From: Variovorax sp. Root473
GTDB lineage: Bacteria > Pseudomonadota > Gammaproteobacteria > Burkholderiales > Burkholderiaceae_C
Direction of reading: 5' to 3'
Assembly: GCF_001426505.1 (NCBI RefSeq)
Contig: NZ_LMEV01000017.1
Location: 563,808 to 627,807, forward strand
Length of the DNA stretch: 64,000 nucleotides
The notes beneath the pieces are model-generated. The model had not been told where the DNA came from. It did not search any database and saw nothing but the letters and a program-made list of their open reading frames with translations. Below, in pieces: positions 52,827-61,124 of the stretch. A program made the position numbers and the translations under genes. Numbering within the stretch: position 1 is the first letter of the stretch; each line of letters opens with the position of its first letter.

Positions 52827-52948
52827 TCTGGATTGTGAGAAGAACGGTGAGGTAGGCCCCTCTGGAGGTGACCCTGCGGTCCGGCGATGCGGGCGGCGAG
52901 AATCGGGCATTTTACCGGCTCAGCCCGTTTGTGTCTTCCCCACCCGTC

Positions 52949-53680
52949 ATGCGTACCCGTTTCATCCTCATCCAGACCAGCCACGCCGGCAATGTGGGCG
53001 CCGCCGCCCGCGCCATGAAAACCATGGGTTTCGACGACCTGGTGCTGGTGACGCCCCGCTGGGCCAACGTGCTGCGGCGCGAGGAAACCATCCAGCGCGC
53101 CAGCGGCGCCCTGGACGTGCTGAACAACGCCCGCATCGTCGAGACGCTCGATGAAGCCCTCGACGGCGTGACCCACCTGTGCGCCACGGCCATGATCCCG
53201 CGCGACTTCGGCCCACCCACGCGCACGCCGCGCGAGCACCTGGAGCCGCTGGCCACGCAGGGCGACCAGCACGTGGCCTTCCTGTTCGGCTCGGAGCGTT
53301 TCGGCATGCGCAACGAGGACGTCTACCGCTGCAACGTGGCCCTGAGCATCCCGACCGACCCGAAGTTCGGCTCGCTCAACCTGGGCGCGGCCATCCAGGT
53401 GGTGGCCTACGAATGGCGCCTGGCGCTGGGCGGCTACGGCGTGCGCGAGGCCATCGCGCCGGTGGAGGCGGCCGACGCGCGGGCCGTGGCCGGCATGCTC
53501 GACCACTGGGAACGCTCGCTGGTCGACATCGGCTTTCTCGACCCGGCGGCGCCCAAGAAACTCATGCCGCGACTGCAGCAGCTGTTCAACCGCGCACAGC
53601 CCACGCCCGAGGAAATCCATATCCTGCGCGGCATCGCCAAGGCCATGAGTGACGCCACCCGGCCGCCGCGCGGCAGCTGA
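52949..53680 (+). CDS. trmJ: tRNA (cytidine/uridine-2'-O-)-methyltransferase TrmJ
   Basis: SPOUT methyltransferase of 243 residues that methylates the ribose at position 32 of tRNAs using SAM. The N-terminal RTRFILIQTSHAGNVGAAARAMKTMGFDDLVLV and the knot motifs FLFGSERFGMRNEDVYRC and SIPTDPKFGSLNLGAAIQVVAYEW are complete. The start at 52949 gives the conserved beginning; an earlier in-frame ATG would add 27 non-conserved residues. It is divergent from the suhB-like gene and 88 bases ahead of cysE. Confidence 0.95.
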   Translation: MRTRFILIQTSHAGNVGAAARAMKTMGFDDLVLVTPRWANVLRREETIQRASGALDVLNNARIVETLDEALDGVTHLCATAMIPRDFGPPTRTPREHLEPLATQGDQHVAFLFGSERFGMRNEDVYRCNVALSIPTDPKFGSLNLGAAIQVVAYEWRLALGGYGVREAIAPVEAADARAVAGMLDHWERSLVDIGFLDPAAPKKLMPRLQQLFNRAQPTPEEIHILRGIAKAMSDATRPPRGS

Positions 53681-53722
53681 ACTGCAACAAAACCCCATCG
53701 CGCGTAAGCGAAGACGCCCGGC

Positions 53723-53752
53723 TTTAGACTGCCCGGCCCCTATCGATATAAC
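53723..53752 (+). promoter_or_regulatory. Possible sigma-70 promoter of cysE
   Basis: TTTAGA (53723-53728) and TATAAC (53747-53752) are separated by 18 bases, upstream of cysE (start 53769). The -10 matches five of six consensus bases, the -35 four of six. The transcript would start close to 53759. Confidence 0.35.
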
Positions 53753-53768
53753 GACAACAAAGGCAGCG

Positions 53769-54539
53769 ATGTTCTCTCGCCTGCGCGCCGACATCCGGTG
53801 CATCCTCGAACGCGACCCGGCCGCCCGCAGCGCCTGGGAAGTGGTCACGGTCTACCCTGGCTTCCATGCGGTCGTGCTGCACCGCTGGGCGCATGCCTGT
53901 TGGACCCACGGTTTCAAGTGGCCGGCCCGCTTCATCGCGCACTGCGCGCGTGGGCTCACGGGCATCGAGATCCATCCGGCCGCCAAGATCGGCGAGCGCG
54001 TGTTCTTCGACCACGCCATGGGCGTGGTGGTCGGCGAAACCGCCGAGATCGGCGACGGCTGCACCATCTACCAGGGCGTGACCTTGGGCGGCACCTCGCT
54101 CTACAAGGGCACCAAGCGCCATCCGACGCTGGGCAAGAACGTGGTGGTGAGCGCGGGCGCCAAGGTGCTGGGCGGCTTCGTCGTGGGTGACGGCGCCAAG
54201 ATCGGCTCCAACGCGGTGGTCATCAAGCCGGTACCGGCCGGCGCCACGGCGGTGGGCATTCCCGCGCGCATCATCCCCTCGAAAGAGGGCGAGAGCGCCG
54301 ACGTGTCCGCGCCGCAGAAGTTCACGGCCTACGGCATCACGCAGGACGACGACCCGCTGAGCCAGGCCATGCGCGGGCTGATCGACAACGCATCGAGCCA
54401 GGAGCACCAGATCGCGCTCTTGTGGCAGGCCATCGAGAAGCTGTCGGCGCAGCCGGGCACGAAGGATTGCGTGCCGGGCGACGCGGCGCGCGGCGAGAGC
54501 TTCGAGGCCGAGAAGCTCTCGCAGCTCATCGGCAAGTAA
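53769..54539 (+). CDS. cysE: Serine O-acetyltransferase
   Basis: Left-handed beta-helix acyltransferase of 256 residues making O-acetylserine for cysteine synthesis. The N-terminal helical region (FSRLRADIRCILERDPAARSAWEVVTVYPGFHAVVLHR) and hexapeptide repeats with the catalytic FFDHAMGVVVGETAEIGDGCTIYQGVTLGGTSL are clear. It carries about 55 residues beyond the helix, a variable tail also seen in related betaproteobacteria. The gene is single, between trmJ and the DAHP synthase gene, with a candidate promoter just upstream. Confidence 0.96.
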   Translation: MFSRLRADIRCILERDPAARSAWEVVTVYPGFHAVVLHRWAHACWTHGFKWPARFIAHCARGLTGIEIHPAAKIGERVFFDHAMGVVVGETAEIGDGCTIYQGVTLGGTSLYKGTKRHPTLGKNVVVSAGAKVLGGFVVGDGAKIGSNAVVIKPVPAGATAVGIPARIIPSKEGESADVSAPQKFTAYGITQDDDPLSQAMRGLIDNASSQEHQIALLWQAIEKLSAQPGTKDCVPGDAARGESFEAEKLSQLIGK

Positions 54540-54625
54540 GCAGGCCGGCAGAAGAGGGCGCCGCCGGCCGTGGTCGGCCTGGAGGGGACAATCGAGGAAA
54601 TCTTCTTCGAAACAGACCCACGACC

Positions 54626-55750
54626 ATGCCCCGCCTCGACGACCCCCTGCACGACGCCGAAGTCGGCTCCCGCGACAGCACGCTCGACACCACGCGCATC
54701 GACGACGTGCGCATCGGCGCCGTTCGCCCGCTCATGACCCCCGCGCTGCTGCAGGAGCGCGTGCCCGTGCGCGACAACACGCTCGCACTCGTCGAAGGCA
54801 GCCGCGCCGCCATTGCCGACGTGCTGCATGGCCGCGACGACCGGCTGATCGTCGTGGTCGGCCCGTGCTCCATCCATGACCACGACCAGGCCATCGACTA
54901 CGCACAGCGCCTGAAGAAGGTCGCCGATTCGCTGCAGGACGACCTCGTCATCGTGATGCGCGCCTACTTCGAGAAGCCGCGTACCACCGTCGGCTGGAAG
55001 GGCTACATCAACGACCCGCACCTGGACGGCAGCTTTGCCATCAACGAAGGCCTGGAGCGCGCGCGGCGCTTGCTGCTGGAGCTGACCACGCTGGGCCTGC
55101 CGACCGGCACCGAGTTTCTCGACCTGCTGAGCCCGCAGTTCATTGCGGACCTGATCGCCTGGGGCGCCATCGGCGCGCGCACCACCGAGAGCCAGAGCCA
55201 CCGGCAACTTGCCTCGGGCCTGAGCTGCCCGGTCGGTTTCAAGAACGGCACCGATGGCAGCGTGAAGGTGGCGGCCGACGCCATCCTCGCGGCCCGCGCA
55301 CCGCATGCCTTCATGGGCATGACCAAGATGGGCATGGCGGCGATCTTCGAGACGCGCGGCAATGACGACTGCCACGTCATCCTGCGCGGCGGCAAGGCGC
55401 CCAACTATTCGGCCGCGGATGTCGCCTCCAGCTGCGAGGCGCTGCTGGCCAACGGTCTGCGCCCGCAAGTGATGATCGATGTCTCGCACGGCAACAGCAG
55501 CAAGCAGCACCAGCGGCAGATCGTGGTCGCCGAAGACGTGGCCACGCAGATTGCGGCCGGCGAGCGGCGCATCACGGGGATCATGATCGAGAGCCACCTC
55601 GAAGAAGGCCGGCAGGATTTGAAGCCCGGCGTGCCGCTGAAGCACGGCGTGTCGATCACCGATGCGTGCATCGGCTTTGCGCAGACCGTGCCGGTGCTCC
55701 AGGGGCTGGCCTCGGCGGTCAAGGCGCGGCGGCGGCTCACAAAGGCCTGA
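54626..55750 (+). CDS. aroG: 3-deoxy-7-phosphoheptulonate (DAHP) synthase, class I
   Basis: First enzyme of the shikimate pathway, condensing PEP and erythrose 4-phosphate. The 374-residue protein has the class I (AroF/G/H) pattern: VVVGPCSIHDHDQAIDYAQRL with the metal-binding Cys, MRAYFEKPRTTVGWKGYINDPHLDGS, GARTTESQSHRQLASGLSCPVGFKNGTDG, and C-terminal metal ligands near HVILRGG and IDVSHGNSSK. The subtype (which aromatic amino acid inhibits) cannot be read here, so the symbol is provisional. It converges with the methionine aminopeptidase gene. Confidence 0.95.
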   Translation: MPRLDDPLHDAEVGSRDSTLDTTRIDDVRIGAVRPLMTPALLQERVPVRDNTLALVEGSRAAIADVLHGRDDRLIVVVGPCSIHDHDQAIDYAQRLKKVADSLQDDLVIVMRAYFEKPRTTVGWKGYINDPHLDGSFAINEGLERARRLLLELTTLGLPTGTEFLDLLSPQFIADLIAWGAIGARTTESQSHRQLASGLSCPVGFKNGTDGSVKVAADAILAARAPHAFMGMTKMGMAAIFETRGNDDCHVILRGGKAPNYSAADVASSCEALLANGLRPQVMIDVSHGNSSKQHQRQIVVAEDVATQIAAGERRITGIMIESHLEEGRQDLKPGVPLKHGVSITDACIGFAQTVPVLQGLASAVKARRRLTKA

Positions 55751-55816
55751 CCCGCAGAGGACCGGGATGCACGCCTTCGCCATCGAGGCGCAGCTGGAAG
55801 GCGGCTGATTGCCGTG

Positions 55817-56608
55817 TCAGATCGGCGCGTAAGCGCCCGTGCCGTCCGGCCAGGCCGTCAGCACCTCGTACCCATCGGCCGTCACCGCCACCATGTGCTC
55901 CCACTGCGCCGACAGCGAGCGGTCCTTGGTCACGACCGTCCACCCGTCGGCCAGTTGCTTCGTTTCGGCGCGGCCCGCGTTGAGCATCGGCTCGATGGTG
56001 AAGACCATGCCCGGCTCCAGCACGAGGCCCGCTGCGCGCCGCCCGAAGTGCAGCACCTGCGGTTCGTCGTGGTAGATGCGGCCGATGCCGTGTCCGCAGT
56101 ACTCGCGCACCACGCTGAAATGCTCGCCCTGGGCCACGGACTGGATGGCATGGCCCACATCGCCCAGCGTTGCGCCGGGCTTCACCTGCCGGATGCCGGC
56201 GCACATGGCTTCGTACGTCGTCTCGACGAGGCGACGGGCCAGCACGCCGGGTTCGCCGACGAAGAACATGCGGCTGGTGTCGCCAAACCAGCCGTCCTTG
56301 TTGACGGCCACATCGATGTTGACGATGTCGCCCTTCTTCAGGATCTTGTCGGGCGAGGGGATGCCGTGGCACACCACCTGGTTGACCGAGGTGAGGATGG
56401 TTTTTGGATAACCGAGGTAGCCCACGTTGGCGGGAACGGCGCCCTGCACCTTCACGATGTGTTCGTGGCAGAGGCGGTCGAGCGCGTCGGTGCTCACGCC
56501 GGGCACGACGTGGGGCTCGATCATGGCCAGGACCTGCGCGGCCAGTTGCGCGGCCCGCCGCGCCATCGCGAGTTCTTCGGCGGAACGAAGGGGAACGTCG
56601 TGTGCCAT
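55817..56608 (-). CDS. map: Type I methionine aminopeptidase
   Basis: Removes N-terminal Met from nascent proteins; 263 residues, normal for class I MetAP. The His-containing CHGIPSPDKILKKGDIVNIDVAVNKDGWFGDTSRMFFVGE supplies the catalytic His and both metal-binding Asp, EYCGHGIGRIYHDEPQVLHFG the metal His, EPGMVFTIEPMLN and QWEHMVAVT the two Glu. All look functional. It follows a ParD-like gene by two bases in the same direction, so it is likely the second gene of that two-gene operon. A second map gene (next to rpsB in most relatives) is expected elsewhere in the genome but cannot be seen here. Confidence 0.95.
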   Translation of the reverse strand: MAHDVPLRSAEELAMARRAAQLAAQVLAMIEPHVVPGVSTDALDRLCHEHIVKVQGAVPANVGYLGYPKTILTSVNQVVCHGIPSPDKILKKGDIVNIDVAVNKDGWFGDTSRMFFVGEPGVLARRLVETTYEAMCAGIRQVKPGATLGDVGHAIQSVAQGEHFSVVREYCGHGIGRIYHDEPQVLHFGRRAAGLVLEPGMVFTIEPMLNAGRAETKQLADGWTVVTKDRSLSAQWEHMVAVTADGYEVLTAWPDGTGAYAPI

Positions 56609-56610
56609 CG

Positions 56611-56868
56611 TCAGTGCTTGCCGTTTGCAGGCACGCGCGGCCTGGCAAGGGGTGCGGAGGCAGCCGTCGCGGCAATGTCCAGGCCACCCGAGAGTTCGGC
56701 CTGGATCAGCAACTGGCAGACCTCGCGGTAGTCCAGGTCGGGGTGCATCTCGGTCAGCATGCCGACGCGCATCCAGTGCTCTGCCTGTGCATTGATCGAT
56801 CGGCTGAGGGCGTTGCCCGCCACGCGCAGGTTCTCGTGCATCAGGTCCGAAATCTTGACGATGCCCAT
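56611..56868 (-). CDS. ParD-like antitoxin-family protein
   Basis: Small protein of 85 residues matching the ParD-like family (proposed type II antitoxins). The pattern IVKISDLMHENLRVAGNALSRSINAQAEHWMRVGMLTEMHPDLDYREVCQLLI resembles a ribbon-helix-helix N-terminus followed by a partner-binding helical part; the last 15 residues are Ala/Pro/basic. No recognisable toxin gene follows: instead the methionine aminopeptidase gene begins two bases later. No Shine-Dalgarno sequence is evident and the predicted leader is only about 24 bases. The upstream AT-rich array (56881-56917) is the probable operator. Confidence 0.82.
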   Translation of the reverse strand: MGIVKISDLMHENLRVAGNALSRSINAQAEHWMRVGMLTEMHPDLDYREVCQLLIQAELSGGLDIAATAASAPLARPRVPANGKH

Positions 56869-56880
56869 AAGCGAATTTTC

Positions 56881-56917
56881 TATATGAAATGTATATGGAT
56901 TATATGCGTTTCATATG
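56881..56917 (-). promoter_or_regulatory. Iterated hexamer array and promoter of the ParD-like/map operon
   Basis: Four hexamers on the + strand, TATATG at 56881, 56892 and 56901 and CATATG at 56912, are spaced 11, 9 and 11 bases. The outer pair belongs to an inverted repeat ATATGAAA (56882-56889) / TTTCATAT (56909-56916). A perfect minus-strand -10 TATAAT (complement of 56899-56904) sits inside the array. No clear -35 is seen. Binding here would block transcription of the ParD-like gene, starting at 56868. Confidence 0.6.
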
Positions 56918-56945
56918 GTCGCTTGTGATGGGGCGAACCCCGCCT

Positions 56946-57416
56946 TCAGGAGCGCTTGGCAGAGCCGCCATGCAACGTGCCGTGCACATGGCCGGCGTGC
57001 TGGCCGAATGGCTCGGGCGTGAGCGCGGCGGTGTCGAGTTCCTGCAGGATGCCGCAGGCGCTCGCCGATTCGGGACCGCCGCACTGCAGGCGCAACGCCT
57101 TCAATTGCTTTTCGAGCGTCTTCAGCTCGGCGATGCGCGAGGCCACGTGGCCGATGTGGTCGTCCAGCAGCTGGTTCACTTCGCCGCAGTCGTCCTGCGG
57201 CGCATCGCGGAATTTCAGCAGGCTGCGAATCTCGTCGAGCGTCATGTCCAGCGAGCGGCAGCGGCGGATGAAGCCCAGCCGCTGCGTGTGCTCGTCGTCA
57301 TAGATGCGGTAGTTGCCGTCGGTGCGCGCGGGCGCGGGCAGCAGCTGCTCGCGCTCGTAGTACCGGATGGTTTCGACCGGCGTGTTCGTGGCCTTGGCCA
57401 GTTCACCGATTTTCAT
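56946..57416 (-). CDS. cadR: Cd(II)/Pb(II)-responsive MerR-family regulator
   Basis: MerR activator/repressor of 156 residues. The helix-turn-helix start KIGELAKATNTPVETIRYYEREQLLPAP, the dimerisation coiled coil, and the CadR/PbrR metal site with Cys in QDDCGEVNQLLDDHIGHVASR and a Cys pair region (LRLQCGG, ASACGIL) are intact. His residues in the C-terminal QHAGHVHGTLHGG tail may add metal binding as in some CadR proteins. It is divergent from the cadmium/lead ATPase across 70 bases that contain the MerR-type promoter. Confidence 0.94.
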   Translation of the reverse strand: MKIGELAKATNTPVETIRYYEREQLLPAPARTDGNYRIYDDEHTQRLGFIRRCRSLDMTLDEIRSLLKFRDAPQDDCGEVNQLLDDHIGHVASRIAELKTLEKQLKALRLQCGGPESASACGILQELDTAALTPEPFGQHAGHVHGTLHGGSAKRS

Positions 57417-57449
57417 GATGCGGCATCTCAAGGAAGTGGCAATCAACGG

Positions 57450-57480
57450 TTGACTCTACACCTGCTTCAGGGTTTCCAAT
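57450..57480 (+). promoter_or_regulatory. MerR/CadR-type operator-promoter of the metal ATPase
   Basis: -35 TTGACT (57450-57455) and -10 TCCAAT (57475-57480) have the over-long 19-base spacer typical of MerR-activated promoters. The dyad CCTG-CTT-CAGG (57461-57471) lies between them, where CadR would bind and untwist the DNA on metal binding. The predicted transcript start is at or next to the ATPase start codon (57487). Confidence 0.75.
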
Positions 57481-57486
57481 GAACGC

Positions 57487-59766
57487 ATGACGAATCAGAA
57501 CACCCTGAAAACGCCGGTTCCACGTGACCATCATGGGCACGACCATGCGCACGATCACGCCCCTGCACCCGCGGAAACGGCCTGCTGCGGCAGCCCCGTG
57601 TGCGGCAGTGCGCCGGCGTCGACCGAACCCGCCGACCTGCCGAAGGGCGCGGTCCTGTTTCGCATTCCCACCATGGACTGCGCAGTGGAAGAGTCCGAAA
57701 TCCGCCGCGCCCTCGAGCCCGTCGCGGGCGTGAAGGCCCTGCGCTTTCGCCTGAGCGAACGCACGCTGGCCCTCACCACCGAAGACGGCGCATTGCCCGC
57801 CGCGCTCGACGCCATCCGCCAGGCCGGCTTCAAGCCCGAGCCGGTGGCGGCATCGGGCGCGCAGAAAGTGGAGCCTGCGCGCTTTGCCGGCATGTCGACC
57901 GGCCTGGCGCGCCTCGTCGCCGCGCTGGTGCTGGCCATCGCGGCCGAGACCGTGTCCTTCATGGCGCTCGACGGCGTGGGCTCCATGGCCGCCGAGATGG
58001 GCCTTGCGCTCGCGGCCATCGCGCTGGCCGGCCTGGACACCTACAAGAAGGGCTTTGCCGCGCTGGTGCGCGGGCGCCTGAACATCAACGCGCTGATGGC
58101 CGTCGCCGTCACCGGCGCCTTCATCATCGGCCAGTGGCCCGAGGCCGCGATGGTGATGGCGCTGTACGCGATTGCCGAACTCATCGAGGCCCGCGCCGTC
58201 GACCGCGCGCGCAACGCCATCCAGAGCCTGCTCGCGCTCGCGCCCGAACAGGCGCAGGTGCGGCAGCCCGACGGCAGCTGGCAGACCGTGCGGGCCGACG
58301 CGGTGGCGCTCGATGCCGTCGCGCGCATCCGACCCGGCGAGCGGGTGCCGCTGGACGGCGTGGTGCTCGAAGGCACCAGCGCCATCGACCAGGCCCCGGT
58401 CACGGGCGAGAGCATTCCAGTGGACAAGGTCGCGGGCGATGCGGTGTTCGCCGGCACCATCAACCAGACCGGTGCGCTGGTGTTCCGCGTGACCGCCGTG
58501 GCGGCCAACACCACGCTCGCGCGCATCATCCACGCGGTGGAAGAGGCGCAGGGTTCGCGCGCGCCCACGCAGCGCTTCGTCGACAGGTTCGCTGCCATCT
58601 ACACGCCCACCGTCTTCGTGCTGGCACTGGCCGTCGCGGCGCTCACGCCGTGGCTCATGGACTGGACCTGGATGCAAGCCATCTACAAGGCACTGGTGCT
58701 GCTGGTCATTGCGTGCCCGTGCGCGCTGGTCATCTCCACGCCCGTGACGGTCGTGAGCGCGCTGGCCTCCGCCGCGCGTCGCGGCATTCTCATCAAGGGT
58801 GGCACCTACCTGGAGGAAGCGCGCAAGCTCAAGGCCGTGGCGCTCGACAAGACCGGCACCATCACCGAAGGCAAGCCCAAGCTGGTGGAGTCGGTGCTGA
58901 TCGACAAGGCCGGTGGCGATGAAGGCGCGGTGTACGCCCTGGCCGCCAACATCGCGGGCCGATCCGACCACCCGGTGTCGAAGGCCATTGCCCAAGGCCT
59001 GGGTGGGTCGGCCGAAGAGGTCGACGACTTCACCGCGCTGCCTGGGCGCGGCGTGCGGGCCACGCACGCGGGTCAGAACTACGTGCTCGGCAACCACCGG
59101 CTGATCGAAGAGCGCGGCCTGTGCTCGCCGGCGCTCGAAGCCGAACTCAAGCGGCACGAAGAGGCCGGCCGCACCGTGACATTGCTCGCATCGGAAAAGT
59201 CGGTGCTCGCGCTGTTCGCGGTGGCCGACACCATCAAGCCCTCGTCGCAGGCCGCCGTCGCCGAACTGCGCGCACTGGGCGTGACGCCCGTCATGCTCAC
59301 CGGCGACAACACCGCCACCGCGAAGACCATCGGCGCGCATGCCGGCATCGACGACGTCCGCGGCAACCTGCTGCCCGAAGAAAAGCTGGGCGCCATCCAG
59401 GCGATGCAGCAGCGCTACGGCGCCGTTGCGATGACCGGCGACGGCATCAACGACGCCCCCGCGCTCGCCAAGGCCGACATCGGCTTCGCCATGGGCGGCG
59501 CCGGCACCGACACCGCGATGGAAGCGGCCGACGTGGTCATCATGAATGACGACCTGCGCCGCATCCCCGAGACCATCCGCCTGTCGCGCCGCGCGCACGC
59601 GGTGCTGTGGCAGAACATCACCCTCGCGCTCGGCATCAAGGGCGTGTTCTTCGTGCTCGCGGTGTTCGGCAGCGCGACCATGTGGATGGCGGTGTTCGCG
59701 GACATGGGGGCAAGCCTGCTGGTGGTGGCGAACGGGTTGCGGTTGATGCGGATGCCCAAAGAGTGA
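57487..59766 (+). CDS. cadA: Cd/Pb/Zn-exporting P-type ATPase
   Basis: P1B-type ATPase of 759 residues. An N-terminal His-rich run (residues about 15-25) and a CCGSPVCG Cys cluster precede a degenerate HMA domain with MDCAVEE (Cys65). The membrane CPC motif is Cys410-Pro-Cys412, the phosphorylated Asp is Asp454 in DKTGTITEGKP, and the hinge has GDGINDAPALAKADIGFAMG. The CPC and MDC features place it in the Zn/Cd/Pb group. CadR encoded next door should activate it. The predicted transcript start nearly coincides with the ATG, so it may be translated from a leaderless mRNA. Confidence 0.94.
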   Translation: MTNQNTLKTPVPRDHHGHDHAHDHAPAPAETACCGSPVCGSAPASTEPADLPKGAVLFRIPTMDCAVEESEIRRALEPVAGVKALRFRLSERTLALTTEDGALPAALDAIRQAGFKPEPVAASGAQKVEPARFAGMSTGLARLVAALVLAIAAETVSFMALDGVGSMAAEMGLALAAIALAGLDTYKKGFAALVRGRLNINALMAVAVTGAFIIGQWPEAAMVMALYAIAELIEARAVDRARNAIQSLLALAPEQAQVRQPDGSWQTVRADAVALDAVARIRPGERVPLDGVVLEGTSAIDQAPVTGESIPVDKVAGDAVFAGTINQTGALVFRVTAVAANTTLARIIHAVEEAQGSRAPTQRFVDRFAAIYTPTVFVLALAVAALTPWLMDWTWMQAIYKALVLLVIACPCALVISTPVTVVSALASAARRGILIKGGTYLEEARKLKAVALDKTGTITEGKPKLVESVLIDKAGGDEGAVYALAANIAGRSDHPVSKAIAQGLGGSAEEVDDFTALPGRGVRATHAGQNYVLGNHRLIEERGLCSPALEAELKRHEEAGRTVTLLASEKSVLALFAVADTIKPSSQAAVAELRALGVTPVMLTGDNTATAKTIGAHAGIDDVRGNLLPEEKLGAIQAMQQRYGAVAMTGDGINDAPALAKADIGFAMGGAGTDTAMEAADVVIMNDDLRRIPETIRLSRRAHAVLWQNITLALGIKGVFFVLAVFGSATMWMAVFADMGASLLVVANGLRLMRMPKE

Positions 59767-59855
59767 GTTCTGGCGGGGCGCAAGGGCCCGCGCGAAGCCG
59801 GCGGCGATGGCACTAACATCGGCCGTCATTCCGACCCTTCACCGCGACCGCGCCC

Positions 59856-61106
59856 ATGTCCGTCACCACGCTCCTGCTGCAACTCGTCGTCATCCTCACC
59901 ACCGCGCGCCTGTGCGGCTGGGTGCTGCGCCATGTGGGGCAGCCCAGCGTGGTGGGCGAGATGGCGGCGGGGCTGATGCTCGGGCCGGCGGTCATGGGCA
60001 CGCTCTTTCCGTCGCTGCACGCGCAGCTGTTCGCCAAGGAGTCGCTGCAGGGGCTGTCGTCGCTGGCGACCGTGGGGCTGGTGCTGTTCATGTTCGTCGT
60101 CGGACTGGAACTGCGGGCCACGCGCAACATGCGCGCGCAGCTGCAGGCGGCCGGCGCGGTGGGCGTGCTCAGCGTGCTGGTGCCGCTGGTGTTGGGCCTG
60201 GCGATCTCGCCGGCGCTGCACCCCACGCTCGCACCGGCCGGCGTGGGCTTCTGGCCCTTCGCGCTGTTCATGGCGGCGGCGCTGTCGATCACGGCCTTCC
60301 CGGTAATGGCGCGCATCCTGAAAGACCGGGGCATGACGCGCACGCCCTTCGGCCAGCTCTCGCTGAGCGCGGCGGCGGTGGTCGACGTGTTCGCGTGGAT
60401 CCTGCTGGCTTTCGTGGTCGCGCTGGTGGGCTCCAGCGACGGCTACGCGGGCCTGATCAAGATCACGGTCGGCGTGGTGGTGATGCTTACGGTGCTGTTC
60501 CTCGGGCTGAAGCCGGCCTTTGCATGGCTGCTGCGCGTGAAGGCACCCGACGGCGAGCCGTCGACCACGCTGATGGCCGCGCTGATGATCGGCCTGCTGG
60601 TCACGGCGCTGCTGACCGAATGGCTGCACCTGCACGCCGTGTTTGGTGCCTTCTTGTTCGGCGCCTGCCTGCCGCGCGACGACCGCCTGCTGCGCTCGCT
60701 GAGCGAGCGCATCGAGCCTATTTCGATCGTCGTGCTGATGCCGTTGTTCTTCGCGCTCGCGGGCCTGGGCACCACGGCCAATGCGTTCTCGGGCGCGAGC
60801 CTGGGCGCGATGCTGCTGATCGTGGGCGTGGCCACCGTGGGCAAGATCGCGGGCGGCGCGGCGGGCGCGCGCATCGCGGGCTACAGCTGGCGCGACAGCC
60901 TGGCCACCGGCTCGCTCATGAACGCGCGCGGGCTCATGGAACTCATCGTCATGAAGATCGGCCTGGACGTCGGCCTGATCGGCCCCGAGCTGTTCACCAT
61001 GCTGCTGGTGATGGCGCTCGCCACCACCGCGATGACCGGGCCGCTGATGACGCTGTGCATCGGCCGCAAGACCCGGGTGGCCGAGACGGCGCACGCCGAG
61101 TCCTGA
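59856..61106 (+). CDS. CPA2-family cation/proton antiporter (Kef-type)
   Basis: Na+/H+ or K+/H+ exchanger of 416 residues with about 12 membrane helices (for example TARLCGWVLRHVGQPSVVGEMAAGLMLGPAV, LALAFFALAGLG-like PLFFALAGLGTTANAFSG and ARGLMELIVMKIGLDVGLIG). It belongs to the CPA2 group but lacks the C-terminal nucleotide-binding RCK domain of KefB/KefC. Ion specificity is not apparent. It lies 89 bases after the P-type ATPase in the same direction, so its link to metal resistance is positional only. It converges with the kinase gene at 61125. Confidence 0.92.
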   Translation: MSVTTLLLQLVVILTTARLCGWVLRHVGQPSVVGEMAAGLMLGPAVMGTLFPSLHAQLFAKESLQGLSSLATVGLVLFMFVVGLELRATRNMRAQLQAAGAVGVLSVLVPLVLGLAISPALHPTLAPAGVGFWPFALFMAAALSITAFPVMARILKDRGMTRTPFGQLSLSAAAVVDVFAWILLAFVVALVGSSDGYAGLIKITVGVVVMLTVLFLGLKPAFAWLLRVKAPDGEPSTTLMAALMIGLLVTALLTEWLHLHAVFGAFLFGACLPRDDRLLRSLSERIEPISIVVLMPLFFALAGLGTTANAFSGASLGAMLLIVGVATVGKIAGGAAGARIAGYSWRDSLATGSLMNARGLMELIVMKIGLDVGLIGPELFTMLLVMALATTAMTGPLMTLCIGRKTRVAETAHAES

Positions 61107-61124
61107 GCTCGCACGTCGGCGTTC

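Noticed and set aside
52868..52948. An upstream in-frame ATG for TrmJ adding 27 residues
   Set aside because: The added residues are not like the family start, and the ATG at 52949 directly begins the conserved first strand.
56611..57486. Searched for a classic ParE/RelE-type toxin beside the ParD-like gene
   Set aside because: The only adjacent coding sequences are map and cadR; no small basic toxin frame is visible on either strand.
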